In this document: positions 1-7,287 of the stretch, one piece after another
Layout: each line of letters opens with the position of its first letter
Position numbering within the stretch: position 1 is the stretch's first letter
Origin: Collinsella sp.
GTDB taxonomy: Bacteria > Actinomycetota > Coriobacteriia > Coriobacteriales > Coriobacteriaceae
Length of the DNA: 64,000 nucleotides
Assembly (NCBI GenBank): GCA_019414265.1
Contig: DXMJ01000002.1
Span: forward strand, 9,863 to 73,862
Direction: 5' to 3'
Position numbers and translations under genes: made by a program
Notes under the pieces: model-generated
What the model was told of the DNA's origin: nothing
The model's database searches: none
The model's input: only the letters and a program-made list of their open reading frames with translations

Positions 1-30
1 CCGGCAAGTGCCTCACATCCCCGTGCTCAA

Positions 31-648
31 ATGAATACGTCGACGGGCCGCCCGCCACGCTCGGCGCCCCCGACGCATGCTTCGCGTACGCAGCACCCCT
101 CGGCTCAAACGCACGAAAAGTCGACCAGGCCCTCGAGCCGTCTTTCGGGCTCGGACTTCATGCACTACGCCAACGACAATGCGGTGGTCAAGGCGATCTA
201 CGACTTTACCCATGGACCCCAGCGCGGGCTGTTTATTGGCATTGTCGTCGTCCTGGTGCTCGTGAGCCTGTACTTTCCCGTGCGCGACCTCTACGTTGCC
301 AAACGCTCGAACGATATCTTGGCCAAGCAGGTCGAGATTCGCCAGCAGTACAACGACGAGCTGCAGAAAAGCGTCGACAAGCTGCTCTCGGAGGAGGGTA
401 TCAAGGACGCGGCATCCGAGGACTTGGGCCTGGTGATGCCCGGCGAGAAGAGAATTGAAGTGCAGGGCCTGGACGACGATTCGGATTCGTCTTCGAGCAA
501 GAAGTCGTCGAACGCCAAGAAGGCCAGCGAAGTTGCCAAGGAAATCGAAGACGTCGGTAAGGACGCGCCGTGGTACATCCAGGCGCTCGACATGCTGTTT
601 GGGTTTAACGGTGTCGAGGGCCAGACGGTCGTGTCCAACGGCAAATAG
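31..648 (+). CDS. DivIC/FtsB-like septum formation initiator protein (5' end uncertain)
   Basis: Small bitopic membrane protein of the FtsB/DivIC type, which in this family links cytoplasmic and extracellular parts of the divisome. Visible: a Pro/Ser/Thr-rich N-terminus, one hydrophobic segment around residues 68-88, then a short coiled-coil-like stretch (residues about 95-125, with a QQYNDELQKSVDKL run) and a Ser/Lys-rich tail. The order TM then coiled coil is typical of the family; the assignment rests on this and on the next gene being ppx, a common neighbour of divIC. The reading frame is open to base 1 and no Shine-Dalgarno precedes base 31, so translation may begin upstream of the window, or at the ATG at 160. 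The stop lies 20 bases before ppx, so the two are probably cotranscribed. Confidence 0.7.
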   Translation: MNTSTGRPPRSAPPTHASRTQHPSAQTHEKSTRPSSRLSGSDFMHYANDNAVVKAIYDFTHGPQRGLFIGIVVVLVLVSLYFPVRDLYVAKRSNDILAKQVEIRQQYNDELQKSVDKLLSEEGIKDAASEDLGLVMPGEKRIEVQGLDDDSDSSSSKKSSNAKKASEVAKEIEDVGKDAPWYIQALDMLFGFNGVEGQTVVSNGK

Positions 649-668
649 CGCCCGGAGGGGAGCCTGCA

Positions 669-1670
669 ATGGCAGATTGCAAACGCTATAAGGTAGCCGC
701 GATCGACCTGGGAACAGTGTCGTCGCGACTGGTGTTAGCGCAGGTCGAGGCCGGGGCGATCGTGGAATCGTCCAAGCATACCGAGATCACCGACTTGGGC
801 GAGGGCGTGGACGCGACGGGCCGCTTTTGCGAGGCGGCCGTCGAGCGTGTGCTCGCCGCGTGTCGCATGTTTGTGGACGAGGCGCATGCCTTTGGGGCCG
901 TGTGCATCTGCACCACGTGCACGAGTGCCGCGCGCGATGCGTCCAATGCCGCCCTGCTGCTGGACGGCCTGCGCGAGCTGGGGCTCGAACCGCAGGTGAT
1001 TCCGGGCGAGGTCGAGGCACGCCTGACGTTTTTTGGCGTGGCGCACGACTTTGCCGGCGAGCGCATTATTGTTGCCGATTCGGGTGGCGGATCCACGGAG
1101 CTCGCGACGGGCGTCTATGCGCCGGAGCGTGGCGTCTTTGCGCTAGAAGGGACGCGCTCGCTGGACATTGGCTGCCGCCGTGTGACGGAGCGGTTTTTCT
1201 CGGCGCTGCCGCCTGCGGACGGCGAGCTTGCTGCCGCTGCCGCATGGGCAAACGAGCAGTTTGCGGGCTACTTTGAGAGTCTGCCTGTCGACTTTGAGCG
1301 CGCCGAACGCTTGGTCGCAGTGGGCGGCACGGTGACTACGCTGGTGGCTCTGGTCCACGAGCTGGAGCCGTATGATTCGAGCTTCGTGCACCTGCGCGAG
1401 CTTTCGCTGGAGCAGGTCTCGGCCGCTATCGAGCGCATGTCCACGCTGGACGCGGACAGCATCGCCGCGCTACCGGGTGTGCAGCCCAAACGCGCGGGCG
1501 TGATCTTGGCTGGCGCCGTGGTAATCCGCGAGCTCATGCGAGCCGGCGGCTACGACACGCTCACCGTAAGCGAGAACAGCCTGCTTGCCGGCATGGCCGC
1601 CACCATCAACGAGGTTCTCGACGGCGCGACCCCCACCATCGCCTGGGTCCCCAGCCTGAGCGCTCTTTAA
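669..1670 (+). CDS. ppx: Ppx/GppA family phosphatase
   Basis: Exopolyphosphatase/guanosine pentaphosphatase family enzyme of the ASKHA fold, 333 residues, which would remove terminal phosphate from polyphosphate or pppGpp in the cytosol. The N-terminal phosphate-binding loop (AIDLGTVSSRLV, residues 11-22) and the second glycine-rich phosphate loop (ADSGGGSTELA, about residues 138-148) are both present, as is the VAVGGTVTTL segment near residue 218. The length matches the short single-module Ppx forms that lack a C-terminal HD domain. The start is an ATG preceded by GGAGGGG. It lies 20 bases behind the DivIC-like gene and is probably its operon partner. Whether polyphosphate or pppGpp is preferred cannot be read from the sequence. 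Confidence 0.88.
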   Translation: MADCKRYKVAAIDLGTVSSRLVLAQVEAGAIVESSKHTEITDLGEGVDATGRFCEAAVERVLAACRMFVDEAHAFGAVCICTTCTSAARDASNAALLLDGLRELGLEPQVIPGEVEARLTFFGVAHDFAGERIIVADSGGGSTELATGVYAPERGVFALEGTRSLDIGCRRVTERFFSALPPADGELAAAAAWANEQFAGYFESLPVDFERAERLVAVGGTVTTLVALVHELEPYDSSFVHLRELSLEQVSAAIERMSTLDADSIAALPGVQPKRAGVILAGAVVIRELMRAGGYDTLTVSENSLLAGMAATINEVLDGATPTIAWVPSLSAL

Positions 1671-1683
1671 CCGTCTTCCTCTG

Positions 1684-1750
1684 AGTTGCGGTGAAATAGT
1701 TCCTAAATAAGCTGATAAACGGTATAAACAGGATCTATTCCACCGCAGCT
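1684..1750. repeat. Imperfect palindrome, GTTGCGGTGAAATAG family
   Basis: Two 21-nt arms (1684-1704 and 1730-1750) are reverse complements at 18 of 21 positions and flank a 25-nt AT-rich loop. The arms contain GCGGTGAAATAG, the same sequence as the perfect palindrome at 45293-45357, so this is a diverged copy of a dispersed intergenic repeat. It lies just behind the ppx stop codon and could act as a transcript end, though no clean T-run follows. Confidence 0.7.
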
Positions 1751-1752
1751 TA

Positions 1753-2004
1753 GAGTCCCACCGGCATCTAAAAGAAACAAGCCCGCATCCCTTGGGGACA
1801 CGGGCTCGAAAGCTCCATATGGTAGGGGCGGTGGGACGTCCGCGTATTTGCTGCGCAAATCCGCACCGGCTTCGGCCGCCTGCCGGCGCCCTCGTCGGCT
1901 CGCTGCGGACGCTGCGCGTCCGCCTGGTGCTCGCCCCCTCGCGGGTTCGAGTCCCGCCGGCGTCCAAAAGAAACGAGCCCGCATCCCAACGGGACACGGG
2001 CTCG
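1753..2004 (-). repeat. Decayed duplication of tRNA-Leu 3' end and its terminator
   Basis: Bases 1949-2004 and 1753-1808 are about 85% identical direct copies. Each holds the stem GAGCCCG...CGGGCTC followed on the minus strand by TTTCTTTT, so each is an intrinsic terminator for minus-strand transcription. The inner part carries a copy of the last bases of the tRNA-Leu gene, with the plus-strand text ATGGTAGGGGCGGTGGGAC at 1816-1834 matching 2016-2034. A plus-strand T-arm-like hairpin (GCGGG TTCGAGT CCCGC, 1941-1957) is also embedded. No complete second tRNA can be folded. The stretch from 1671 to 2016 holds nothing else that I recognise. Confidence 0.6.
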
Positions 2005-2016
2005 TAAGCAATCACA

Positions 2017-2101
2017 TGGTAGGGGCGGTGGGACTCGAACCCACAATCCTTGCGGCGAGAGATTTTAAGTCTCCTGCGTATGCCAATTCCGCCACGCCCC
2101 C
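2017..2101 (-). tRNA. tRNA-Leu (anticodon TAA)
   Basis: Reading the minus strand, the acceptor GGGGGCG pairs with CGCCCCT, with one G-T pair at the end, followed by discriminator A and an encoded CCA. The anticodon arm has the loop CTTAAAA, giving anticodon TAA (reads TTA). A long variable arm and a T-arm GTGGG TTCGAGT CCCAC complete a type II tRNA. The 85-nt length fits leucine. It is followed on the minus strand by the terminator hairpin at 1965-2004. Confidence 0.95.
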
Positions 2102-2132
2102 GTGAGACTAGAAGTCTAGCACAAGCCGTCCG

Positions 2133-2756
2133 TTACGCGTTGACGGCCATTGAGTGCCGGCCTGACTTTTCCAAGTACTCGGCAAACTTGGCTTCGTCGC
2201 CCTTGTTCTTGTACTGCAGGGCCAGCAGGTATTCCAGGCGGCAGCTCTTGACCTTGTCGTCACCGGCCTCCTTGAGCATGCGCTCCAGCTCGGGAATGTC
2301 GTTGTGGCGCTTGAGGATCATCGTGTCGTACATCAGTTGGCATTCGTGTGCGACTGCCTCGGCCTGGCCGCCCTCAAAGCCTTTGATCTCGTGCAGCAGC
2401 TCCTTGGACTTTTTGCGGTCCTCCTGGCCAACGTAGTAGTTAAAGGCCTTAATCACCAGGTCGACGCGCTGCATTTTGGGCAGGTTGAGCCCCAGCAGCA
2501 AATCGAACATCTCGTCGGCACGCTTGTGGTCCTCGCGCAGCAGATAGGAGTTCAGGCGCAGGTAGTCGCGGTTATAGCGCGGGTACAGCATGCTGGTGAG
2601 TTTGCCATCGAGCAAACGATCGAACTCGTCCCACTGCTTCGCAGCCATAAGCTGCTGCAGGCGCTTAAACGTGGTGCGTTTTTTGACGCTAAAGAATACC
2701 GACACGGCGATGCAAATAATGACGACGGCGGTCCAGAGGGTGCGGGAATCGGGCAT
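2133..2756 (-). CDS. TPR-like membrane-anchored protein of unknown function
   Basis: Not recognised as a named family. The 207-residue protein begins with one membrane segment (about residues 9-23, AVVIICIAVSVFF), followed by a basic stop-transfer stretch KKRTTFKR. The remainder is helical and rich in Leu, Tyr, Lys and Glu, with repeated 34-residue-like units containing ALQYKNKGDEAKFAEYLEKSG near the C-terminus, resembling tetratricopeptide repeats. The likely topology is a short N-terminal anchor with a cytoplasmic TPR scaffold. It stands alone, convergent to nothing and divergent from the PTS IIB gene, with about 160 bases of shared upstream region. A role in protein assembly is a guess only. 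Confidence 0.6.
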   Translation of the reverse strand: MPDSRTLWTAVVIICIAVSVFFSVKKRTTFKRLQQLMAAKQWDEFDRLLDGKLTSMLYPRYNRDYLRLNSYLLREDHKRADEMFDLLLGLNLPKMQRVDLVIKAFNYYVGQEDRKKSKELLHEIKGFEGGQAEAVAHECQLMYDTMILKRHNDIPELERMLKEAGDDKVKSCRLEYLLALQYKNKGDEAKFAEYLEKSGRHSMAVNA

Positions 2757-2919
2757 ATTGGGGTCCTTAGTCGCTCATAAAGCGAGCGGTATGACAACAC
2801 GTACTAGATGTATTATACGCAGCGCGCAAGCAAACTGGCATAAAAGCTCATCGAGGCCGAGTGCCATCGCTCGCTGCGGTACACTTACCTAAAGTAAACC
2901 ATGAAGGGAGACATTACCT

Positions 2920-3207
2920 ATGAAGAAGATTGTTTTGGCTTGCGGTGCTGGCGCTGCTACTTCCACGCTCGTTGCCCAGAAGGTCGCCACCATGCTCGAC
3001 GCCAACGGTTACGCCGACAAGTACGAGATCGTGCAGTGCGCCATCTCCGAGGCCAAGGACGTTTGCGACGAGGGCGCCGACCTGCTGATCGCCACCACCG
3101 TTGCCCCCGAGGGCCTCACCTGCCCGTACGTGAGCGGCGTGCCCTTCATGACCGGCATGAACCGCGTCGCTGCCGAGAAGGCCGTCCTCGACGTTATGGC
3201 TCAGTAG
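2920..3207 (+). CDS. PTS sugar transporter subunit IIB, galactitol-type
   Basis: Stand-alone phosphotransferase IIB protein of 95 residues. The phosphocysteine loop CGAGAATS starts at Cys8 after the first beta strand (MKKIVLA), as in GatB-type IIB proteins, which take phosphate from IIA and pass it to the sugar bound by IIC. The start ATG follows GAAGGGAG. The VOC-family gene begins 11 bases after the stop. No IIA or IIC lies nearby, so the partner subunits must be encoded elsewhere or this IIB has a regulatory use. The substrate cannot be deduced. Confidence 0.88.
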   Translation: MKKIVLACGAGAATSTLVAQKVATMLDANGYADKYEIVQCAISEAKDVCDEGADLLIATTVAPEGLTCPYVSGVPFMTGMNRVAAEKAVLDVMAQ

Positions 3208-3218
3208 GCGCTGACTGT

Positions 3219-3593
3219 ATGAGTGAGCAGAACGCCAACCCGGTCGAGCTCTTTGGCATGCGCGTCGCTCACGTGGGCATCAACGCCACCGACCCGGTCG
3301 ATGCCCTGGAGATCGCGGAGCTGTTCTCGACGACGATGGGTCTGCCCGTTATCGAGACCCCGGTTTCGTACTTTAACGATTCGCTGGTCGAGGTCATGAA
3401 GCAGAATGGTCGTGGCACCAAGGGCCACATCGGCTTTGCCGTCAACGACATTGATACGGCCGAGAAGTGGTTTGCCGAGCGCGGGCTCGAGGTCAACGAG
3501 GAGTCGCGCGCGCTGCTGCCCGACGGTAGCACCAAGCTCGTGTACTTTAAGCGCGAGTTCGCCGGCTTTGCCGTGCACCTGTGCCGCGAGTAG
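3219..3593 (+). CDS. VOC family (glyoxalase-fold) protein
   Basis: A 124-residue single-domain protein of the vicinal oxygen chelate superfamily. The pattern MRVAHVGINATDP at residues 14-26, a central GHIGFAVNDID segment near residue 72 and the closing strand FAVHLCRE are typical of the beta-alpha-beta-beta-beta modules, including His residues that can form the metal site. The start chosen is the ATG 11 bases after the IIB stop; the same frame is open farther upstream, but that overlaps the IIB gene. Its partner in the operon is a PTS IIB, and similar VOC domains occur with sugar-acid aldolase clusters, so a sugar-metabolic role is possible but unproven. Confidence 0.75.
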   Translation: MSEQNANPVELFGMRVAHVGINATDPVDALEIAELFSTTMGLPVIETPVSYFNDSLVEVMKQNGRGTKGHIGFAVNDIDTAEKWFAERGLEVNEESRALLPDGSTKLVYFKREFAGFAVHLCRE

Positions 3594-3615
3594 CGTACAA
3601 GCTGCTATAGCTAGC

Positions 3616-3655
3616 AAAAAGGGATAGGGCCGCATGGCCTTATCCCTTTATTTAT
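3616..3655. terminator. Bidirectional intrinsic terminator
   Basis: A 14-bp stem (3618-3631 with 3636-3649; AAAGGGATAGGGCC with GGCCTTATCCCTTT, one G-T pair) and a 4-nt loop, with A-rich and T-rich flanks. It serves the VOC gene from the left and the histidine kinase gene from the right. Confidence 0.85.
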
Positions 3656-3668
3656 GCCGAGGGGCTTT

Positions 3669-4964
3669 CTATCGTGGCAGGCGAATCGTAAAGCGGCTTC
3701 CGACGCCCTCGACCGAGGTCACGCCGATGACGCCGCCGTGGCTGTCGACGATCCACTTGGCGATAGCGAGCCCCAGGCCCGAGCCCTGTGCGCCGGCATC
3801 GCGTGCGTTGTCGGCACGGTAGAACCGCTCGAACGCGTGAGCTGCGGATTCCTGGTTCATGCCGATGCCCTCGTCTTCAACGGCTATGTCGATCGTGCCC
3901 GCGCCCGCATCCGGCGCTACGCCAAACGAGATGGGCGTGCCCGCGTCCGAATACTTGGCGGCGTTTTGCACGATCACGCGCAGTGCCTGCTTCACGAGTG
4001 CCACGTCAACCGATGCGCTGCAGCGCGGGTCGCTGGTAAGTGCGGCATCGTACGCCAGCCGATATGTGTGCCCGGCATCGATCATCTGTGATTCTTCGCA
4101 AACCTCGCCGACCAGTGCAGCCAGGTTGGTATTCGCGCGCCGCAGCACGGTGCGACCGGCATCGCCGCGTGCCAAAAACAGCAGCTGCTCCACGAGCTCC
4201 TGCATATGCTCGCTTTCGGCTTTGAGCGAGGTGATGGATTCTGCCAGCACGTCCGGGTCGTCTTTGCCCCAGCGGTCGAGCATGTTCACGTAACCCTGAA
4301 TCACCGCGATGGGCGTGCGCAGCTCGTGACTCGCATCGTTGACAAAGCGCATCTGCTGCAGCTTTGCCTCTTGCATCTGACGCAGCAGGCGGTTGAGCGC
4401 GACCTCGATACTCGCCAGATCGGCATCGCCGGTGGTGACGCTCGGCGAGTCGACGCTTGCGCGCTCGATGGCCTGCTCGAGCGTTTCCATCTTGCCGCCG
4501 GCGAGCTGCATGCGGCCGAGCTCGTCAACGCGCAGGGCCAGGTCGTTGAGCGGCGCCATAGTGCGGCGCACGCGGCGGGCGCCGCCGAGCATGTTGAGCA
4601 CACTGATAACCTGCCAGCTCGCAACGACAAGGTAGAGAGGCCATAGCGTGACGAGGTCCTGTGCGAGGGGGAAGGTCTTGGTGTTACGCGCGAGCTCGAC
4701 GGTATAGGTGAGCGTGGTCAGGTCCCAGCCGCGCGCAGGGGTGAGCGACATGCTGCGAACGGCGGCGCCGGGGATCCATCCCGCGGTAAACGCGCCATCG
4801 GGCAGCGTCTGGTTGTAGCCATAGACGAGGATCGCCGCCGCAACAAGCAGCAGTAACAGATCCAGCCAGACGTAGCTCACCAAGCGGCGCCACATATAGC
4901 TCCAGTTGATGGCGCGGGCGATGGAGGTGACGCGCTTAGCCTCGTCGTTACGCGCGGCAGACAT
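3669..4964 (-). CDS. Sensor histidine kinase
   Basis: Membrane histidine kinase of 431 residues, partner of the response regulator that precedes it. Two transmembrane segments (about residues 29-48 and 105-128) enclose a short extracellular domain of about 55 residues. A HAMP-like linker leads to the dimerisation helix with the phospho-accepting His213 in NDASHELRTP. The ATP-binding domain shows the N box QNAAKYSD (about 333), the D/F boxes DEGIGMN (about 364) and FERFYR, and the G2 box GSGLGLAI (about 394). The frame is open upstream, but the ATG at 4964 is chosen because it gives a proper N-terminus and overlaps the regulator gene by only 17 bases. The signal sensed is unknown. Confidence 0.92.
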   Translation of the reverse strand: MSAARNDEAKRVTSIARAINWSYMWRRLVSYVWLDLLLLLVAAAILVYGYNQTLPDGAFTAGWIPGAAVRSMSLTPARGWDLTTLTYTVELARNTKTFPLAQDLVTLWPLYLVVASWQVISVLNMLGGARRVRRTMAPLNDLALRVDELGRMQLAGGKMETLEQAIERASVDSPSVTTGDADLASIEVALNRLLRQMQEAKLQQMRFVNDASHELRTPIAVIQGYVNMLDRWGKDDPDVLAESITSLKAESEHMQELVEQLLFLARGDAGRTVLRRANTNLAALVGEVCEESQMIDAGHTYRLAYDAALTSDPRCSASVDVALVKQALRVIVQNAAKYSDAGTPISFGVAPDAGAGTIDIAVEDEGIGMNQESAAHAFERFYRADNARDAGAQGSGLGLAIAKWIVDSHGGVIGVTSVEGVGSRFTIRLPR

Positions 4965-5727
4965 AGCCCACCCCGCGCACGGTCTGGATGATGCGGGCAC
5001 TGCCGGCGTCTTCGATCTTGGCGCGCAGGTGCGCGATGTGCACGTCGACGTTGTTAGTGTCGCCCACGTAGTCGTAGCCCAGCGCCTCGTGCGCGATGCG
5101 CTCGCGCGTGAGCACGGTGCCGGCGTGCGCCATAAGCAGGGCGAGGACGTCGAACTCGCGAGCCGTGAGCGCGATGGGCGAGCCGCCGACCGTGACTTCG
5201 CGGCGGTCGGGGTCGAGCACGACTGAGCCCACAGTGAGCGTGGCGGGGGAGAGCGAGGCGGAAACCTGGGTTGAGTCGCTGACCGGGGGTATCGCAGCGG
5301 CGCTCCCGCCCGCGTCGCTCGCCGCGCCCGTCCCGATGCCACCAACGCCCGAAGCCGCCCTCACGGCCTCCGAGCGCTTCAGCGCCACGCGGATCCGTGC
5401 GAACAGCTCCTCGATCGCAAACGGCTTGGTCAGGTAGTCGTCGGCGCCGGCATCGAGCCCGGCAACCTTATCCATCACGGCATCGCGCGCGGTGACCATG
5501 ATCACCGGCACGTCCTTGTGCTTGCGGACACGCCGCAGGACCTCCATGCCGTTGAGCTGCGGCAACAGCACATCGAGCAGAATCAGATCGTAGTCGCGCT
5601 CCAGTGCCAGGTCCACGGCGGTGCGGCCGTCGGCGGCGTGCTCCACCTGGTAGCCCTCGTGCTCCAGCTCGAGCGTCACAAAGCGGGCGATTTTCTCCTC
5701 GTCCTCTACGATCAGGATCCGTGCCAT
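4948..5727 (-). CDS. OmpR/PhoB-family response regulator
   Basis: DNA-binding response regulator of 259 residues. The receiver domain has acidic residues VEDEE at 7-11, phospho-acceptor Asp52 (LILLDVLLP), a Thr/Ala switch position in MVTARD and Lys101 in DDYLTKPF. The C-terminal winged helix contains LTAREFDVLALLMAHAG and the wing end TVRGVGYVC. The linker (about residues 120-165) is unusually long and rich in Gly, Ala and Ser. The gene is the first of a two-gene operon with the kinase. The promoter probably lies in the short gap after the DUF4342-type gene, or all three are cotranscribed, since that gap is only 18 bases. Confidence 0.94.
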   Translation of the reverse strand: MARILIVEDEEKIARFVTLELEHEGYQVEHAADGRTAVDLALERDYDLILLDVLLPQLNGMEVLRRVRKHKDVPVIMVTARDAVMDKVAGLDAGADDYLTKPFAIEELFARIRVALKRSEAVRAASGVGGIGTGAASDAGGSAAAIPPVSDSTQVSASLSPATLTVGSVVLDPDRREVTVGGSPIALTAREFDVLALLMAHAGTVLTRERIAHEALGYDYVGDTNNVDVHIAHLRAKIEDAGSARIIQTVRGVGYVCRA

Positions 5728-5745
5728 GCGTGCCCCCGTCTGCGA

Positions 5746-6288
5746 TTACTTGTCGTCGTTCAGATTTTGTTTGATGTCGTCCGCGGCATCGGCGGCGTGA
5801 TTCATAAGGTTGTTGATGCTGCCGGGCACGTCGCCGTCGCTGTCGATGCGGTAGCGCATGCCAAAGAACAGGCCAATCAGCATCAGCCATATCGTGGCGC
5901 CCCAAGCAAACAGCGCGACGATGGGGATCAGGATGGGGATGTTGAGGATGATCGCATCGCGGCGCGTGGCGATAAACTTGGTATCCAGGCTCAGGCGGAA
6001 GAGCTTTTTGAGGTACTCCCACACGCTGTCCATCTTCTTGGAGAAGTCGGTCTTTTCGCTCGACTTTTCGTAGGCGGCCTGCGCGGCGACCATCTCGGCC
6101 GAGGGCTCATCGACTGGTGCGGACTCGGTGGCGGCGTGTGCCGACGTGGTCTGGGTCTTGCCCTGCGACTCAAGCCAAATGATGGCGTCCAGAACGTTGC
6201 CGTCGGCGGCGTCGAGCGCGGCCTTGGCATCGGTATAGCTCACGTTGCACTTGGTGCGGATGGTTTCAACTTTTTCGAGGTCGTCCAT
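5746..6288 (-). CDS. DUF4342-type protein with UBA-like N-terminus
   Basis: A 180-residue protein. Residues 1-45 (LEKVETIRTKCNVSYTDAKA and following) resemble the UBA/TS-N helical fold that begins DUF4342 proteins. A Ser/Ala/Glu linker follows, then a FRLSLDTKFIATRRD amphipathic stretch and one or two hydrophobic segments (about residues 125-155, ILIPIVALFAWGATIWLMLIGLFFGM). It is encoded upstream of and in the same direction as the two-component pair, 18 bases away, which suggests cotranscription and perhaps a linked membrane-stress role. That function is inferred from context only. Confidence 0.75.
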   Translation of the reverse strand: MDDLEKVETIRTKCNVSYTDAKAALDAADGNVLDAIIWLESQGKTQTTSAHAATESAPVDEPSAEMVAAQAAYEKSSEKTDFSKKMDSVWEYLKKLFRLSLDTKFIATRRDAIILNIPILIPIVALFAWGATIWLMLIGLFFGMRYRIDSDGDVPGSINNLMNHAADAADDIKQNLNDDK

Positions 6289-6536
6289 GACTTGTCCTTT
6301 CGTTCGATGGGCGCGACGCCGGGCTATCTGCCCGGGCGCGAGCGTTGCGTTCGGCGGCCTGCGTTGCGCGGTGCCGCCCCGCCCTTGGTCGAACTCTATA
6401 GTGCAGGTTATAGATTAAGCGATTCTTGAGCCAAGATTAATGTTGGATGAGTTTTTGGGTGGTGTGAGGGAGGAGCGGAATGTGTCTATTGGGTTGCGCG
6501 GGGGAGAAACGACTCACCTTTTGGGCTGCTGCCGAA

Positions 6537-6716
6537 GAGGTCTAATACTTTTCCGAGAAGTGAACGAGCTAAAACGGACCCCCGAAGCATCGACACTTTA
6601 AGGACATCGTTTCCTGCGGTTTCGATACTGGAATCCTGCGATCTTGCCGACGAAAAATGTGGATGCTTCAGGGGTCCTAAAACAGACGTTCACTTCGCGG
6701 AAAAGTATTAGACCTC
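6537..6716. repeat. 180-nt element bounded by 55-nt inverted repeats
   Basis: Arms 6537-6591 and 6662-6716 are reverse complements at 44 of 55 positions. The outer 30 bases (beginning GAGGTCTAATACTTTTCCG) and inner 16 bases match almost fully, while a 9-base middle part (CTAAAAC region) is kept in the same orientation in both arms. Similarity continues a few bases into the spacer. It lies in the 564-base gap between the DUF4342-type gene and the Nudix gene. No transposase or credible gene is inside; a small minus-strand reading frame across it is discounted. The rest of the gap shows no recognisable feature. Confidence 0.75.
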
Positions 6717-6852
6717 GATAGCGAGGGATGGTGAGCCGGTAGCAAGTCGGCGTCAAGGGTTGGTCGAGCAGGCGGTTTTCAGGCGACTGGAACATGGCGG
6801 GCGGCCGATCGCCTATACTGGTTGAGCTCAACTGGAGAGGTGATGGCTAGTT

Positions 6853-7248
6853 ATGAAATCAATCAATGTTGCAGCAGCGATTATTCAGAAGGACGGGAAA
6901 ATCCTGAGCTGCCAGCGCGGCTATGGCGAGTTTAAAGACGGCTGGGAATTTCCGGGCGGCAAGCTCGAGCCGGGCGAGACCGGCGAGCAGGCAATTGTGC
7001 GCGAGATTCAAGAAGAGCTCGAGGTCACGATCGGTAACCTCGACTATCTTTGCACGGTCGAGCATGATTACGCGACGTTTCACCTGTCGATGCAGTGCTA
7101 TCTAGCTACCATTCTTTCGGGGGAGTTCAAAGAGCACGCTCACGAGGATATGAAATGGCTTGATACCAATAACCTGTGGGATGTCGATTGGCTTCCGGCA
7201 GACGTTAAAGTCGTTAGGGAGCTCGAAAAGAAACTCGGGCTTAAGTAA
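6853..7248 (+). CDS. Nudix hydrolase, MutT-like
   Basis: A 131-residue (deoxy)nucleoside triphosphate pyrophosphohydrolase. The complete Nudix box runs from Gly35 to about residue 57 (GGKLEPGETGEQAIVREIQE, then EL), supplying the Glu residues that bind metal. The length and the opening INVAAAIIQKDGKILSCQR match MutT and its relatives that clear 8-oxo-dGTP or other damaged nucleotides. The ATG follows a weak GAGAGGTGATGG region. It is convergent with the helicase gene, and only a bidirectional terminator separates them. Substrate specificity cannot be told from sequence. Confidence 0.9.
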   Translation: MKSINVAAAIIQKDGKILSCQRGYGEFKDGWEFPGGKLEPGETGEQAIVREIQEELEVTIGNLDYLCTVEHDYATFHLSMQCYLATILSGEFKEHAHEDMKWLDTNNLWDVDWLPADVKVVRELEKKLGLK

Positions 7249-7249
7249 G

Positions 7250-7286
7250 AAAGGGGCGGGCGTCACATGGCGGCCCGCTCCTATTT
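7250..7286. terminator. Bidirectional intrinsic terminator
   Basis: Stem GGGGCGGGC with GCCCGCTCC around an 8-10-nt loop, with A-rich sequence to the left and CTATTTGTTA to the right. It fills the 39-base gap between the convergent Nudix and helicase genes. Confidence 0.7.
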
Positions 7287-7287
7287 G

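Noticed and set aside
1835..1965. A possible second tRNA formed by GGACGTC (1835) and GGCGTCC (1959)
   Set aside because: The acceptor-like ends and a T-arm can pair, but the 131-nt length and absence of D and anticodon arms rule out a functional tRNA.
4965..5345. Upstream extension of the histidine kinase frame
   Set aside because: It overlaps the response regulator in another frame and is Arg/Ser/Pro-rich; the ATG at 4964 gives a proper N-terminus.
6598..6831. A 77-codon minus-strand frame across the inverted-repeat element
   Set aside because: It reads through one arm of the repeat, lacks a Shine-Dalgarno and has no family; best explained as part of the repeat element.
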